Shown piece after piece: positions 20,390-29,994 of a stretch of DNA of 64,000 nt. Position numbers and translations under genes: made by a program. Origin of the DNA: Enterobacter sp. Ag1. Its GTDB lineage: Bacteria; Pseudomonadota; Gammaproteobacteria; Enterobacterales; Enterobacteriaceae. The stretch's first letter is position 1. Every line of letters starts with the position of its first letter. The notes under the pieces were generated by a model. The model was not told the DNA's origin. It worked only from the letters and a program-made list of their open reading frames with translations, and ran no database searches. The DNA lies in assembly GCA_000277545.1 (NCBI GenBank), contig AKXM01000031.1, forward strand, positions 186,001 through 250,000. Reading direction: 5' to 3'.

Positions 20390-23300
20390 TCAGGATTGGT
20401 TGAATCTGAACAGAGGCAGCAGGTAGCGCTCGGCCTCTGCGATAATCGCTTCGTAATACTCGGCATCAAGGGTACGGTACAAACGTTGCAGCCAAATATC
20501 AGCCCCTTCCCCTTCCACCATATGGTTTCCTTCCCAGGCAGCAAGCAGCTTAGTCCGGGCTTTCTGCTGCGTCTCCTCATCCCATAAAATGGCATCATTT
20601 TGTGGGTCATAACAGGTTTTTATCCACGCGCCACCGCTGTTATGCAGCAGCAGCAATGGCTGACGGAGACCTTCTTTATAACCCTCAATCAGTTGCAACA
20701 ACCAGGCTTTAGCTTCGTCCTGTGCCATATGAGGGAAACGCCACTGTGAATCTTTGCGCCCGAACATTCGGCTTTCGCCCGAATAGCCGCTGGCACAGTA
20801 AACCAAATGTTCAATCCACAGCTGCATGCCATGAGCCACATTCAGCACCGAAGGGCGCCAGCGCAGCAAACCATCAGCCTGTACGTCCGACAGCCAGCCC
20901 GTCACTCTGGTTCCGTCTATGTGAAGATCCACTTCACAGCTTTCCCCTTTTTGCCGTTCGGCCAGCACTTTTTCAGCCAGCGTTTGCATTTCATTCCGCT
21001 GGTTTTCCCACAAGATTTCACCGAAGGCCCCGTAAGGTAAAACGCCAGCTGCCCGGTAACGCACAAACAGCTGGTGCGGATCATCTTGCTGAACCAGAGC
21101 ATTAAGCAGGTGCTGGTTTAACTGAAAACGATCGAGTACATCGAGGGTAAAAGGCTCTTCATCCGGCAATTCGGTATCTTCCAGGCGGAAGTTAATGCCG
21201 AGACGCATTTGGAAAAATGCCCGCACCGGGTGCCGCCAAAAGCGCTGGAGCTGCTCAAGGGAGATGTCGCCCCAGGGATCCGCAATCAAAGGCTGAATAA
21301 AGTGGGCATGCGCTACGCCGCTGCCGCTTGCCGCTGGCAGCCACTCCTGAGCAAAGCTTTGCCCATCGCCTCCGGCAAGGTAGTTGGTGCTGTCAAAAGG
21401 TGTTCGGGCATGAAGCGTGACCAGATGCTTTCTCACATGCTCACTGCTGTCATCTGCATTACATTCAGCATCTCCGGGGAGGTAGTGACTGCGAGCGATG
21501 TAATCCAGCAGTTCTTCCACCAGCACCGACGGGTAACGCCTGCTGTTGTCCTGAATCGAACGGCCGATATAGCTGATGTACAGCCGCTGCTGGGCCGAAA
21601 TAAGCGCTTCCAGGAACAGATAGCGGTCATCGTCTCGGCGGCTGCGGTCCCCGCGCTGCGGGTGCTGGCTCATCAGGTCAAAGCCCAATGGCGCAAGCGC
21701 TCGCGGATAGACACCGTCATTCATGCCCAGCAAACAAACGACCTTAAAGGGAATGGCGCGCATTGGCATCAGGGTACAGAAGTTTACCGGCCCGGCGAGG
21801 AAGCGCTGGCTGATGCGCTCCTGGTCAAGACGCTGGGCCAGTTCATCACGCAGCAAGGTTAATGACACGGGCTGCTGGTAGGCTGCATCAGTGCCTTTTT
21901 CAATCATCTCCTGCCACTGCTGCTCAATCAGCGCCAGTGCGGCTTCTGTTTCACCATCAGGCAGGAAGAAGCTGTTCAGCATGTCCCTGCATAGCGGTAG
22001 CCATTCGTCTAAAGGGCGCTCCTGAGTTAACAGCTGACGCCAGCGGTTCAGCTGCATCAGCAACTCCGCAAGCTGCCCCACCAGTTCGGCAATCAGGCCG
22101 CTGGACTCATCATAGGGCAGCACAGAATCCCAGACCCCAGCCTGGCTTTCCATCGCATAGCCAAGCAGCATCCGGGTCAGGCCAAACCGCCACGTATGCT
22201 GCCCGGTCGCAGGCAGTTCCAGTTCTCGAACGTTGTCATCATCAATGCCCCAACGTACACCTGATTCATTCACCCATTTACGCAGATAGCGCAGCCCTTC
22301 TTCATCAATAGAGAAACGCGCCGCCAGGGCAGGCACTTCCAACAATGAAAGCACATCTTCTGCTGCGAAACGGCTTTCCGGCAAGCCAAGCAGTAAAATG
22401 AACGCCTGCAGGGCCGGGTGAGCCTGGCGCGCCCGACGGTCAGAAATGGCAAACGGCAGCCAACGCTCATCCTTCGCGCTACCAAATACCGCCTGGATAA
22501 ACGGACTGTAGCTATCAATATCCGCAACCATCACGATGATATCGCGCGGGGTAAGTTCTGGATCGGCCTCCAGCATCGCCAGCAGTTGATCGTGCAGCAC
22601 TTCAACTTCTCGCTGCGGGCTATGGCACTCATGGAATGTCAAAGAACGATCGTTAAGATCCAGCAGCCGTTTACCGTCACTGTGTTCATACTCCTCAGCC
22701 GTCAGCCCCAGCACCTGCGAATCTTTCAGCTCCAACAGGTCACTTTGCAGGCCGCGGAGAAGGTTATCGGGTTCTAAATCGACAAAAACATCGATCTCTT
22801 CAAAACGCTCCAGTTCGGAAAGCAAAAACGCGTAGTCGCGCCCTAATTTCCCCCAAGAGGCCAGCAAGGAATTCCCCACATCCTGCTCACCAAGCTCATT
22901 GAACAACGAAGAGGCATTGTCGTTGTCCTTAAACAAGGTCTGCTCTTGTTCTGTCTGATGCCGACGACGACGACGGCTGACAAGACGAGCAAGGAACGCG
23001 GGATCTTTAATATCCCCCCAGTAGTAGCGGCAGGGGTTGGTAAATAGCACATGGACGTCGATATGCTTACCCAGCGCCTGCAGAGCCTGGAGGTACACCG
23101 GTGGCAGAGCGGAAATCCCACAAATAAAGACGCGAGATGGGAGCCCCGTCGGGCAAACCTCGCTTTTCTCAAGAGCGCTAATAAAGCGCTGGTAGAGATT
23201 GGCTCGATGCCATTCTGGCTGCCCCAGCTCAGCGGTGTAGCGCACCAGTTCCGCCCAGAGCGGAGCCTGCCAGAGCTGAGACTCTCCCACGCCTTCGACA

Positions 23301-23761
23301 AGCTCGCCCTTCTCCCAGCGGCTTAGCCAGCCGGGACGATAGACAAGATACTGGTCATAAAGGTCGGCAATCCGGGAAGAAAGCTGAAACAGCTTACGGC
23401 TGCTGTCGTCTACCTGCAGATAGTGGCCAAGCATCTTGAACTCTGGCTTGTGGAGCATATTGGGGATAAGCGTCATCAGCTTCCAGCTCATGCTCTGCTT
23501 GTTGAAAGCGCTCACTTCCGGGATATCGGGCAATACCTTCACGAACATGTCCCAGATAAAGCTGGCGGGCAGCGGAAACTCGATGTTCGCCGCAATACCA
23601 AACTTCTGTGCCAGCGTCATTTGGAGCCACTGCGCCATCCCGGTGCTTTGCACCAGCACCACTTCCGGCTCAAAAGGATCCGGCAATGGCTGGTGCTCCA
23701 CAATGAACTCCATAATGGCTTCCAGCACATCAAGGCGGTTGGAATGGTAGACACGCAACAT
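20390..23761 (-). CDS. recC: RecBCD subunit RecC, Chi recognition
   Basis: 1123 residues (E. coli 1122), beginning MLRVYHSNRLDVLEAIMEFI. RecC has the fold of an inactive SF1 helicase plus an inactive nuclease domain. It splits the duplex, passes strands to RecB and RecD, and reads Chi. Landmarks are VLVQSTGMAQWLQMTLAQKF near the start, LNDRSLTFHECHSPQREVEV, MRAIPFKVVCLLGMNDGVYP, and the C-terminal PLLLLHNSGGAWIKTCYDP. It starts 7 bp after the ppdC stop. A 149-bp gap separates it from ptrA. Confidence 0.98.
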   Translation of the reverse strand: MLRVYHSNRLDVLEAIMEFIVEHQPLPDPFEPEVVLVQSTGMAQWLQMTLAQKFGIAANIEFPLPASFIWDMFVKVLPDIPEVSAFNKQSMSWKLMTLIPNMLHKPEFKMLGHYLQVDDSSRKLFQLSSRIADLYDQYLVYRPGWLSRWEKGELVEGVGESQLWQAPLWAELVRYTAELGQPEWHRANLYQRFISALEKSEVCPTGLPSRVFICGISALPPVYLQALQALGKHIDVHVLFTNPCRYYWGDIKDPAFLARLVSRRRRRHQTEQEQTLFKDNDNASSLFNELGEQDVGNSLLASWGKLGRDYAFLLSELERFEEIDVFVDLEPDNLLRGLQSDLLELKDSQVLGLTAEEYEHSDGKRLLDLNDRSLTFHECHSPQREVEVLHDQLLAMLEADPELTPRDIIVMVADIDSYSPFIQAVFGSAKDERWLPFAISDRRARQAHPALQAFILLLGLPESRFAAEDVLSLLEVPALAARFSIDEEGLRYLRKWVNESGVRWGIDDDNVRELELPATGQHTWRFGLTRMLLGYAMESQAGVWDSVLPYDESSGLIAELVGQLAELLMQLNRWRQLLTQERPLDEWLPLCRDMLNSFFLPDGETEAALALIEQQWQEMIEKGTDAAYQQPVSLTLLRDELAQRLDQERISQRFLAGPVNFCTLMPMRAIPFKVVCLLGMNDGVYPRALAPLGFDLMSQHPQRGDRSRRDDDRYLFLEALISAQQRLYISYIGRSIQDNSRRYPSVLVEELLDYIARSHYLPGDAECNADDSSEHVRKHLVTLHARTPFDSTNYLAGGDGQSFAQEWLPAASGSGVAHAHFIQPLIADPWGDISLEQLQRFWRHPVRAFFQMRLGINFRLEDTELPDEEPFTLDVLDRFQLNQHLLNALVQQDDPHQLFVRYRAAGVLPYGAFGEILWENQRNEMQTLAEKVLAERQKGESCEVDLHIDGTRVTGWLSDVQADGLLRWRPSVLNVAHGMQLWIEHLVYCASGYSGESRMFGRKDSQWRFPHMAQDEAKAWLLQLIEGYKEGLRQPLLLLHNSGGAWIKTCYDPQNDAILWDEETQQKARTKLLAAWEGNHMVEGEGADIWLQRLYRTLDAEYYEAIIAEAERYLLPLFRFNQS

Positions 23762-23768
23762 GAAATCG

Positions 23769-24110
23769 CTACTCCTGACGTTGTTCTGACCGTGGGCAAT
23801 CGAGCCTCAAAAGCTGCGCTATCCGGCCCTCTGGACTTGTTACAGTAACGTCGATGCTGACACATCCCAAAGACGATGTCTGCTGTTGATGCACATTCCA
23901 TGCATCTGAAAGTGGAGGAACTTCTGGCTCGGTCTGCTCACGCGCGACTCGCCACAGCTGCCTTAGCTGCCATTGGCTGGTGAAACCCTGCTGCAATACA
24001 CCGTGGTACCCCAGCAATGCGGTCATCACTATCGCAAACAGCGCCAGGGCACATAGCACCTCCGGGAGGCTGAAGCCACGCTGCCGGGAAACTATCGAGG
24101 CAGTTTGCAT
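23769..24110 (-). CDS. ppdC: Prepilin peptidase-dependent protein PpdC
   Basis: 113 residues. A type IV pilin-like N-terminus: short basic leader, RQRG then FSLPEVLCALALFAIVMTAL, with the cleavage Gly before Phe and the conserved Glu5 (FSLPE). Such minor pseudopilins prime assembly of type IV pilus/type II secretion fibres after cleavage by a GspO/PilD-type peptidase. Only the N-terminal helix is well conserved. Last of the four pilin-like genes; its start overlaps the ygdB end by 19 bp and recC follows. Confidence 0.85.
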   Translation of the reverse strand: MQTASIVSRQRGFSLPEVLCALALFAIVMTALLGYHGVLQQGFTSQWQLRQLWRVAREQTEPEVPPLSDAWNVHQQQTSSLGCVSIDVTVTSPEGRIAQLLRLDCPRSEQRQE

Positions 24111-24526
24111 AAGTCATCGTCCAGTAAAGGGCAAAAATCCAGCCAGCCCTGCGCGGAGGCCACTAATTTATTCCCCTGAAGTCCCCCCCAGCGCCACAAT
24201 GTGAACGGTAGCGTGGGCCCGGCAACAGAACCGGAAGCAGCCAGTAAGGCCTCACCTTTATCGGTTAGATGCAGGCAGGCGTGCCACTGATTACGCGACT
24301 CAAACTGACATTGCCAGGTTCTCTGGGGTTGCCAGCTTTGTTTTTCCCCCCATGCCAGCGCAGATCTTGCAGCCGTCTGATTTTTAATAAACTGAATTTC
24401 GGCGGCAACCTCAAAGCGCTGGGCGCTAAGTTGCCGGGAAAGCCCACTCAGCATCAGAGAACCAACTGCAAGCAGCATCAATACCATCAGCAAAGAGGTG
24501 CTCCCTTTCTCTTGCTTGCCGCTCAT
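24092..24526 (-). CDS. ygdB: DUF2509 protein YgdB, putative minor pilin component
   Basis: 144 residues. N-terminal MSGKQEKGSTSLLMVLMLLA is a single hydrophobic helix after a short basic leader, resembling a PilX/GspK-like minor pilin though without a classic cleavage motif. Cysteine-containing segments WQCQFESRNQWHACLHL and FCPLLDDDLCKLPR suggest disulfides in the exported part. It overlaps ppdB by 4 bp (ATGA), so translation is coupled. Assigned mainly from the ppdA-ppdB-ygdB-ppdC-recC order. Confidence 0.85.
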   Translation of the reverse strand: MSGKQEKGSTSLLMVLMLLAVGSLMLSGLSRQLSAQRFEVAAEIQFIKNQTAARSALAWGEKQSWQPQRTWQCQFESRNQWHACLHLTDKGEALLAASGSVAGPTLPFTLWRWGGLQGNKLVASAQGWLDFCPLLDDDLCKLPR

Positions 24527-25083
24527 GAATTTTCTCCACTCACCGTGTAGCTAAGCTCCACAGGACGCCCACCTTGCTTCAGATATGCAGCAAGACTCAC
24601 GAGGAATAAAGGCCTGCCGGTTTTGCGATTCAGGCGAACCACGGAAAAATGCTGCACCACCAATTGCGTCGGGTCAGACATTCTTTCCCAGCCGGTGCCT
24701 TCACAATGCTCTACGCCCTTTTGAGTCTCCAGGCTGCCGTTACGCAAGCGATAGCCCGTCTGTTCATTTTGACTACCAGGGGTCGTGTCCCACCGGCCAT
24801 TACCGTTGGCATCCCACTGCAATATCACACAGCTTCCGTTGTTCATAAGCTTTACAGCCTCCCCCTGACACTTCCCTCGGCAATAACCCGCACGCTGTAA
24901 ATTTTTTCCAACGGTGAACGCCATTTGCCAAAGCGCTTCCTGCTGAGCAACGTAGCTGTACTGGCGTAAAACCTCGCCCTGCAAAGCGGGGAAAAGCCTT
25001 GAAGTGCCTAGTAACAGCACGCTGCTCAAGGCCATCGCAATAAGCGTTTCGAGTAACGTAAACCCTCTCTGAGCGTTCAACAT
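24523..25083 (-). CDS. ppdB: Prepilin peptidase-dependent protein PpdB
   Basis: 186 residues from MLNAQRGFTLLETLIAMALS; the ORF extends 14 codons upstream into ppdA but the cleavage motif RG-FTLLE fixes this start. GspJ/PilW-type minor pseudopilin. The globular part carries a cysteine pair AGYCRGKCQGE and VILQWDANGNGRWD, a loop shared with the E. coli protein. Exported to the inner membrane and processed by a prepilin peptidase. Overlaps ppdA by 7 bp. Confidence 0.9.
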   Translation of the reverse strand: MLNAQRGFTLLETLIAMALSSVLLLGTSRLFPALQGEVLRQYSYVAQQEALWQMAFTVGKNLQRAGYCRGKCQGEAVKLMNNGSCVILQWDANGNGRWDTTPGSQNEQTGYRLRNGSLETQKGVEHCEGTGWERMSDPTQLVVQHFSVVRLNRKTGRPLFLVSLAAYLKQGGRPVELSYTVSGENS

Positions 25084-25544
25084 GACTTGTCTCCGGACAT
25101 TTCGCACAGCCGGATGCGCCCCCAAACCGAGAGCGTCACTTTCCAGCGCCCGACCTGACTTTTCACAATAAGGTGGCCTGGCCAGGCTGTGTTGCGAATT
25201 CCGTAGAAACCTAACCCGGCAGTCATATCCTCCACGACGATATCGTCAAACTCGGGGGTAAACGTCAGATTTGAGTTTCCCGAACAGTTTTCTTCAGCGG
25301 CACGGCTTGTCAGGCACCAGCTTTTCCCCAATTGATGCAGCGCCAAAAGATGGGTTTGGTTGTGCCAGTTGGCATCATTTCTTAGCCGCGAGAGAAAGTG
25401 ACTCAGTTGCTGAGCCGTTTGCCGCAACTGCACTCTCTGCTGCCACTCGTGCCAGCCGTGAAGCCCACCAGCGCTGAGTACGGCAACAATGGCTATCACC
25501 ACCATCACCTCAATAATGCTAAAACCACGTTGGTTGATTTTCAT
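25077..25544 (-). CDS. ppdA: Prepilin peptidase-dependent protein PpdA
   Basis: 155 residues from MKINQRGFSIIEVMVVIAIV (E. coli 156); a longer ORF to 25697 has no leader-like sequence and this ATG has GGAG upstream. GspH/FimT-type minor pseudopilin with cleavage between Gly7 and Phe8 and Glu at +5. Conserved SRLRNDANWHNQTH and GLGFYGIRNTAWPGHL. First gene of ppdA-ppdB-ygdB-ppdC. The operon is thought to contribute priming subunits for pilus or secretion fibres; no assembly ATPase or secretin lies in this window. Confidence 0.9.
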   Translation of the reverse strand: MKINQRGFSIIEVMVVIAIVAVLSAGGLHGWHEWQQRVQLRQTAQQLSHFLSRLRNDANWHNQTHLLALHQLGKSWCLTSRAAEENCSGNSNLTFTPEFDDIVVEDMTAGLGFYGIRNTAWPGHLIVKSQVGRWKVTLSVWGRIRLCEMSGDKSC

Positions 25545-25686
25545 GGGAGGAGTGTGGGCCACAGAGGTTGAATCAGCCAGTTCGCAAATCAGATGATGCG
25601 ACACATATCGGAAGATAATTAAGGCGTTACGGAGAGTTGTATACGCTCTGGAATCAATGCCGAAGAAGCAAAACCAGGGCAAAAAA

Positions 25687-25710
25687 AACCGGCGCACTCA
25701 GGCACCGGTT
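25687..25710 (-). terminator. Terminator of thyA
   Basis: AACCGG.GC (25687-25695) pairs with GC.CCGGTT (25702-25710) around one mismatch, loop ACTCAG. On the minus strand it ends in eight T. It separates thyA from ppdA. Confidence 0.85.
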
Positions 25711-25729
25711 CTGTCACTCTGTCGGCAGG

Positions 25730-26524
25730 CTAAATGGCGACAGGCGCTTTGATCGCCGGATGCGGATCGTAGCCTTCAATCTCGAAGTCTTCGAAACGGT
25801 AGTCAAACAATGACTCCGGCTTACGTTTGATAACCAGCTTAGGCAGCGCGCGCGGTTCACGGGTTAGCTGCAGACGTGTCTGTTCCAGGTGATTGCTGTA
25901 CAGGTGCGTATCGCCCCCAGTCCAGACAAAGTCGCCCACTTCCAGGTCGCACTGCTGCGCCATCATATGCACCAGCAGCGCATAGCTGGCGATGTTGAAC
26001 GGCAAACCAAGGAAGATGTCGCAAGAGCGCTGGTAGAGTTGGCAAGAGAGTTTGCCGTCTGCCACATAGAACTGGAAAAACGCGTGGCAAGGGGCCAGCG
26101 CCATTTTATCCAGCTCGCCCACGTTCCACGCAGAGACAATAATGCGCCGAGAATCGGGATCGTTTTTCAACTGGTTGAGCACGGTGGTTAGCTGATCAAT
26201 ATAACGCCCGTCAGGGGTTGCCCAGGAACGCCACTGCTTGCCGTAAACCGGGCCGAGATCGCCGTTTTCATCCGCCCATTCGTCCCAAATCGTCACCTTG
26301 TTTTCCTTCAGGTACGCGATATTGGTATCGCCATTCAGGAACCACAGCAGCTCATGAATGATCGAACGCAGGTGACATTTTTTGGTGGTAACCAGCGGGA
26401 AGCCTTCCTGCAGGTTAAAGCGCATTTGATGCCCAAAAATCGACAACGTGCCGGTACCGGTACGGTCCGCTTTTGGCGTGCCCTCTTCGAGCACTTTTTT
26501 CATCAAATCAAGATACTGTTTCAT
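25730..26524 (-). CDS. thyA: Thymidylate synthase
   Basis: 264 residues, the E. coli length. Converts dUMP to dTMP with 5,10-methylene-tetrahydrofolate. The catalytic Cys is in [14 protein letters not shown] (about 146). Folate/dUMP residues are in [18 protein letters not shown]-like N-terminal segments, [20 protein letters not shown] and [12 protein letters not shown]. It starts 6 bp after the lgt stop, so the two are translationally linked as in E. coli. Confidence 0.98.
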   Translation of the reverse strand: MKQYLDLMKKVLEEGTPKADRTGTGTLSIFGHQMRFNLQEGFPLVTTKKCHLRSIIHELLWFLNGDTNIAYLKENKVTIWDEWADENGDLGPVYGKQWRSWATPDGRYIDQLTTVLNQLKNDPDSRRIIVSAWNVGELDKMALAPCHAFFQFYVADGKLSCQLYQRSCDIFLGLPFNIASYALLVHMMAQQCDLEVGDFVWTGGDTHLYSNHLEQTRLQLTREPRALPKLVIKRKPESLFDYRFEDFEIEGYDPHPAIKAPVAI

Positions 26525-26530
26525 GTCACC

Positions 26531-27403
26531 TCACGAAAGTTGCTGCTGCGGACGGCGGTAAGCCCAGACCATCATAATGATACCGGCAACAATCATCGGA
26601 ATCGACAGGATCTGCCCCATGCTGATGTACTGTACCCAGGTGCCGGTGAACTGCGCATCCGGCTGGCGGAAGAATTCGACGATGATACGGAACGCACCGT
26701 AGCCAATCAGGAACAGGCCAGAGACGGACCCCATTGGGCGAGGCTTACGAATAAACAGGTTCAGGATGATGAACAGGACAACCCCTTCCAGCGCCAGCTC
26801 ATAAAGCTGAGACGGGTGGCGAGGCAGTACGCCGTAGGTATTGAACAGCGATTGCCATTCCGGGTGCGTTGCCAGCAGGCCAACGTCTTCACTGCGTGAA
26901 CCAGGGAACAGCATGGCGAAGCGGAAGTTCGGGTCAACGCGGCCCCACAGTTCGCCATTGATAAAGTTGCCGAGGCGCCCAGCCCCTAAACCAAACGGGA
27001 TCAGCGGAGCAATAAAATCAGAGACCTGGAAGAAAGTACGCTTGGTGCGGCGCGCAAACCAAATCATCACGCAGATAACACCGATCAGGCCGCCGTGGAA
27101 GGACATACCGCCGTCCCAGACTTTGAACAGGTAGAGAGGATCGGCAAGGAAGACCGGCAGATTGTAGAAGAAGACATAGCCCAGGCGTCCCCCCAGGAAC
27201 ACGCCAAGGAAACCTGCATACAGCAGATTCTCTACTTCATTTTTCGTCCAGCCGCTGCCCGGACGGCTGGCGCGGCGCCCGGCAAGCCACATGGCAAACA
27301 CGAACCCGACCAGGTACATGAGCCCGTACCAGTGCAGGGAAACCGGCCCGATGGAGAAAAGCACCGGATCAAATTCAGGGAAACGCAGATAGCCACTATT
27401 CAT
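26531..27403 (-). CDS. lgt: Prolipoprotein diacylglyceryl transferase
   Basis: 290 residues with about seven membrane helices. Lgt moves diacylglycerol from phosphatidylglycerol to the lipobox Cys of prolipoproteins on the periplasmic side of the inner membrane. The Lgt signature [16 protein letters not shown], the HGGLIGV segment and RHPSQLYEL are all present. Upstream of thyA with a 6-bp gap. Lipoproteins in this window that it should modify include MltA, YgdI and YgdR. Confidence 0.98.
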   Translation of the reverse strand: MNSGYLRFPEFDPVLFSIGPVSLHWYGLMYLVGFVFAMWLAGRRASRPGSGWTKNEVENLLYAGFLGVFLGGRLGYVFFYNLPVFLADPLYLFKVWDGGMSFHGGLIGVICVMIWFARRTKRTFFQVSDFIAPLIPFGLGAGRLGNFINGELWGRVDPNFRFAMLFPGSRSEDVGLLATHPEWQSLFNTYGVLPRHPSQLYELALEGVVLFIILNLFIRKPRPMGSVSGLFLIGYGAFRIIVEFFRQPDAQFTGTWVQYISMGQILSIPMIVAGIIMMVWAYRRPQQQLS

Positions 27404-27543
27404 CTGTCACCACAAGCTATTGTTACCTCACCCAAAATAGAAGGTGAGTGGCAAGTACGCACCACTCTCGATGCGCTCCGAAAGCAGCGGATCATAGCAC
27501 AAACAGCCAGAGTGATTGATTACGGAAGTTGTAAAAGATGTGT

Positions 27544-27726
27544 AATGTCCCGGTGGTACCGGGGCATTCAGGGCGTATCCGGGAGTGTGAACCAACACCA
27601 GGCATCGAAGAAAACGAACAGGGAAACCCCTTTGGGGTTTTCGGAAGATGGGCCACAACAAGGGAAAAACCACGCTTTTTCCCTTGTTGTCAGACGGGGA
27701 AAATGTCCCGGTGAGATCGGGACATT
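27544..27726. repeat. Cluster of four hairpins in the lgt-ptsP gap
   Basis: The 332-bp gap 27404-27735 has no credible gene. It holds four palindromes. (1) 27544-27568: AATGTCCCGGT pairs with ACCGGGGCATT, one G-T pair, 3-base loop. (2) 27624-27640: AAACCCC/GGGGTTT, loop TTT. (3) 27655-27690: a perfect 15-bp stem ACAACAAGGGAAAAA/TTTTTCCCTTGTTGT with a 6-base loop. (4) 27702-27726: AATGTCCCG/CGGGACATT. Units 1 and 4 share the same first 12 bases (AATGTCCCGGTG), so they look like copies of a repeat. Units 2-4 could also end or process ptsP transcripts before lgt. Confidence 0.7.
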
Positions 27727-27735
27727 GAGAACGGA

Positions 27736-29982
27736 TCAGCGCCCACCGCGAATCAGGCCACCCATGCCGCGGCGCTCCATAAACGCCGCTACCTGGTGGC
27801 GCACTTCTGTCGCCATTTGAGCCTCAAGGGTACGCTGAGCAAGCACTTCGGCTTCTTCAAGCTGAATATGGCGTAACAGGTATTTAATACGCGCGACGGA
27901 ACGGCCGTTCATTGAAAGATGACGGTACCCCATGCCCACAAGAATCGCGACGCACATCGGGTCACCGGCCATTTCACCGCACAGGCACAGATCGAGGTCA
28001 TAGCGCTCGGCCTCACGGGCAATCAGGTTCAGCGTACGCAGCATCGCCGGATGCAGGCTATCGTAAAGGTTAGCCACCCTCGTGTTGTTACGGTCAACCG
28101 CCAGCAGATACTGAGTCAGGTCGTTTGTACCAACGGAAATAAAATCAATACGCCCGGCCAGATGCCCCAGCATGAACACCATGGAAGGCACTTCAACCAT
28201 CACCCCAAGCCTGAACTTCGGCAACTGGTAGCCTAATTCCTCTTCGACTTCCCGGCCCGCACGATCGATAAGTCTGCGCGCATCATCGATTTCATCAATG
28301 CTGGTGATCATCGGCAGCAGGATACTCAAATTCCCCGTAGCCGCATTCGCACGCAGCATGGCGCGGACCTGGATCAGAAAGATCTCTGGCTGATCCAGCG
28401 TAATACGAATGCCTCGCCAGCCAAGACAGGGATTCTCCTCGCTGATAGGCATATACGGAAGCTGTTTATCCGCCCCGACGTCCAGCGTTCGCAGCGTCAC
28501 AGGTTTGTCGTTAAACATCTGCAACATGCCCTGATACTGTGCAACCTGCTCTTCTTCGGACGGGAAACCGCTTTGCAGCATAAAAGGAATTTCGGTGCGG
28601 TACAGCCCGATGCCGTCGATACGGCTACCAAGCTGTTCTTCATGCTCAGGACTAAGCCCGGCATTCAGCATGACCTGCACCCGCTCGCCGCTTTTTAACG
28701 CCGCGGGCTGCTCCACATCATCTTCCGCCAGGCGACTAAGTTCGTTCTCCTCGGTCACCAGGCGCTGGTATTCCTGCAGCAAAACCGGCTCAGGATCCAC
28801 CAGCAATTCACCGCGATAGCCGTCTACGATCAGCATTCGGCGATGCAGAGCCGATGGCTGAATATCCGCGCCCATGACGGTTGGGATACCGAGCGCACGG
28901 ACCATAATGGCGGCATGAGAGTTTGCCGCACCATCGCGCACGACAACGCCCGCGAGACGGTTTTGCGGCAGTTCGGCAAGCGTGGTGGCTGAAAGTTCGT
29001 CGGCAACCAGCACAAAGCGCTCAGGCCAGGTATTCGGGCTTTGAATCGTGTCATCGAGATGGAACAACAGGCGCTGCCCCAGCGCTCTGAGGTCGCCCGC
29101 TCGCTCTTTCAGGTAGCTATCTGAAAGGCTGGCAAACTGTTCAGCAAACTTCTCGACCACCGTTTTCACGGCCCATTCAGCGACCAGGCCTTTATCTACC
29201 TCAGCAAAAAGCTCACGCCGCAGGCGGGCGTCGGTCAGCAGGTGAGAGTAAAGATCGAAAATCGCCGCAGTCTCTTTCTGAGCCCCGGCGGCAAAACGCT
29301 TGCTGTAGCGGCGGAATTCCCCGGAAGCCTCTTCCAGCGCGGCGGTCAGACGCTCGCGCTCAAGCGCCGTGTCCAGGGTCGACGCTTCAAAAACTTGCTC
29401 CATCAGCGGGACGGTTGTGTCCATCCAGCCTTCGGCAATCGCCACGCCAGGCGATGCAGGTAGCGCGCGGATACGGGTCTGGCGATACTGTCCAAACAGG
29501 GCCGCTAACTGAGACTGCGATAATATCCCGGCCATTTGCGTTGCCAGCGTAACGAGGAAAGACTCTTCGCTCTCATCGTACTGCCGGTGTTCACGCTGCT
29601 GAACAACCAGCACTCCCAGAAGCTGACGGCGCTGGATAATAGGCACGCCGAGGAACGCACGAAAACGCTCCTCTTTTACGGCGGGCACATATTTAAAGCT
29701 GGGGTGTTTTTGCGCATCTGCAAGGTTAATCGGCTCCGCGAGCCGCCCAACCAGGCCAACAATACCTTCATCAAAGGCAAGCGTGACGGTGCGGCCGCGC
29801 GGTTTCTTTAACCCGCGCGTCGCCATAAGGTAAAAACAGCGGCGCTCGTGGTCGGCGAGATAAACCGAGCAAACCTCGGTATCCATCGCAAGGCAGATGT
29901 CAGTCACCAAAATGTCCAGCGCCTCATTGAGGCGCGGGGCACTGGCGACCTTTTCGACTATTTCTCGCAGACGGGTGAGCAT
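27736..29982 (-). CDS. ptsP: Nitrogen-PTS phosphotransferase enzyme I(Ntr), PtsP
   Basis: 748 residues, as in E. coli. First enzyme of the nitrogen phosphotransferase system (PtsP to NPr to EIIA-Ntr), which senses glutamine and 2-oxoglutarate and affects potassium uptake. Domains: N-terminal GAF (about 1-165, binds glutamine in the family), then the EI fold. The phosphohistidine region is ANSHAAIMVRALGIPTVMG (about 350-370). The PEP-binding TIM barrel has LYRTEIPFML, VGTNDLTQYLLAVDRN and DLCLCGEMAGDP. It starts 12 bp after rppH and is co-transcribed with it. Confidence 0.97.
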   Translation of the reverse strand: MLTRLREIVEKVASAPRLNEALDILVTDICLAMDTEVCSVYLADHERRCFYLMATRGLKKPRGRTVTLAFDEGIVGLVGRLAEPINLADAQKHPSFKYVPAVKEERFRAFLGVPIIQRRQLLGVLVVQQREHRQYDESEESFLVTLATQMAGILSQSQLAALFGQYRQTRIRALPASPGVAIAEGWMDTTVPLMEQVFEASTLDTALERERLTAALEEASGEFRRYSKRFAAGAQKETAAIFDLYSHLLTDARLRRELFAEVDKGLVAEWAVKTVVEKFAEQFASLSDSYLKERAGDLRALGQRLLFHLDDTIQSPNTWPERFVLVADELSATTLAELPQNRLAGVVVRDGAANSHAAIMVRALGIPTVMGADIQPSALHRRMLIVDGYRGELLVDPEPVLLQEYQRLVTEENELSRLAEDDVEQPAALKSGERVQVMLNAGLSPEHEEQLGSRIDGIGLYRTEIPFMLQSGFPSEEEQVAQYQGMLQMFNDKPVTLRTLDVGADKQLPYMPISEENPCLGWRGIRITLDQPEIFLIQVRAMLRANAATGNLSILLPMITSIDEIDDARRLIDRAGREVEEELGYQLPKFRLGVMVEVPSMVFMLGHLAGRIDFISVGTNDLTQYLLAVDRNNTRVANLYDSLHPAMLRTLNLIAREAERYDLDLCLCGEMAGDPMCVAILVGMGYRHLSMNGRSVARIKYLLRHIQLEEAEVLAQRTLEAQMATEVRHQVAAFMERRGMGGLIRGGR

Positions 29983-29994
29983 TTTTCGCGTGAC

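Noticed and set aside
20381-20397. AATCCT/AGGATT hairpin at the end of recC
   Set aside because: Only 6 bp, overlaps the stop codon, weak T-run; not called as a terminator.
27428-27673. 81-codon minus-strand ORF in the lgt-ptsP gap
   Set aside because: It translates through the palindromes, has no family resemblance and unusual composition; taken as chance.
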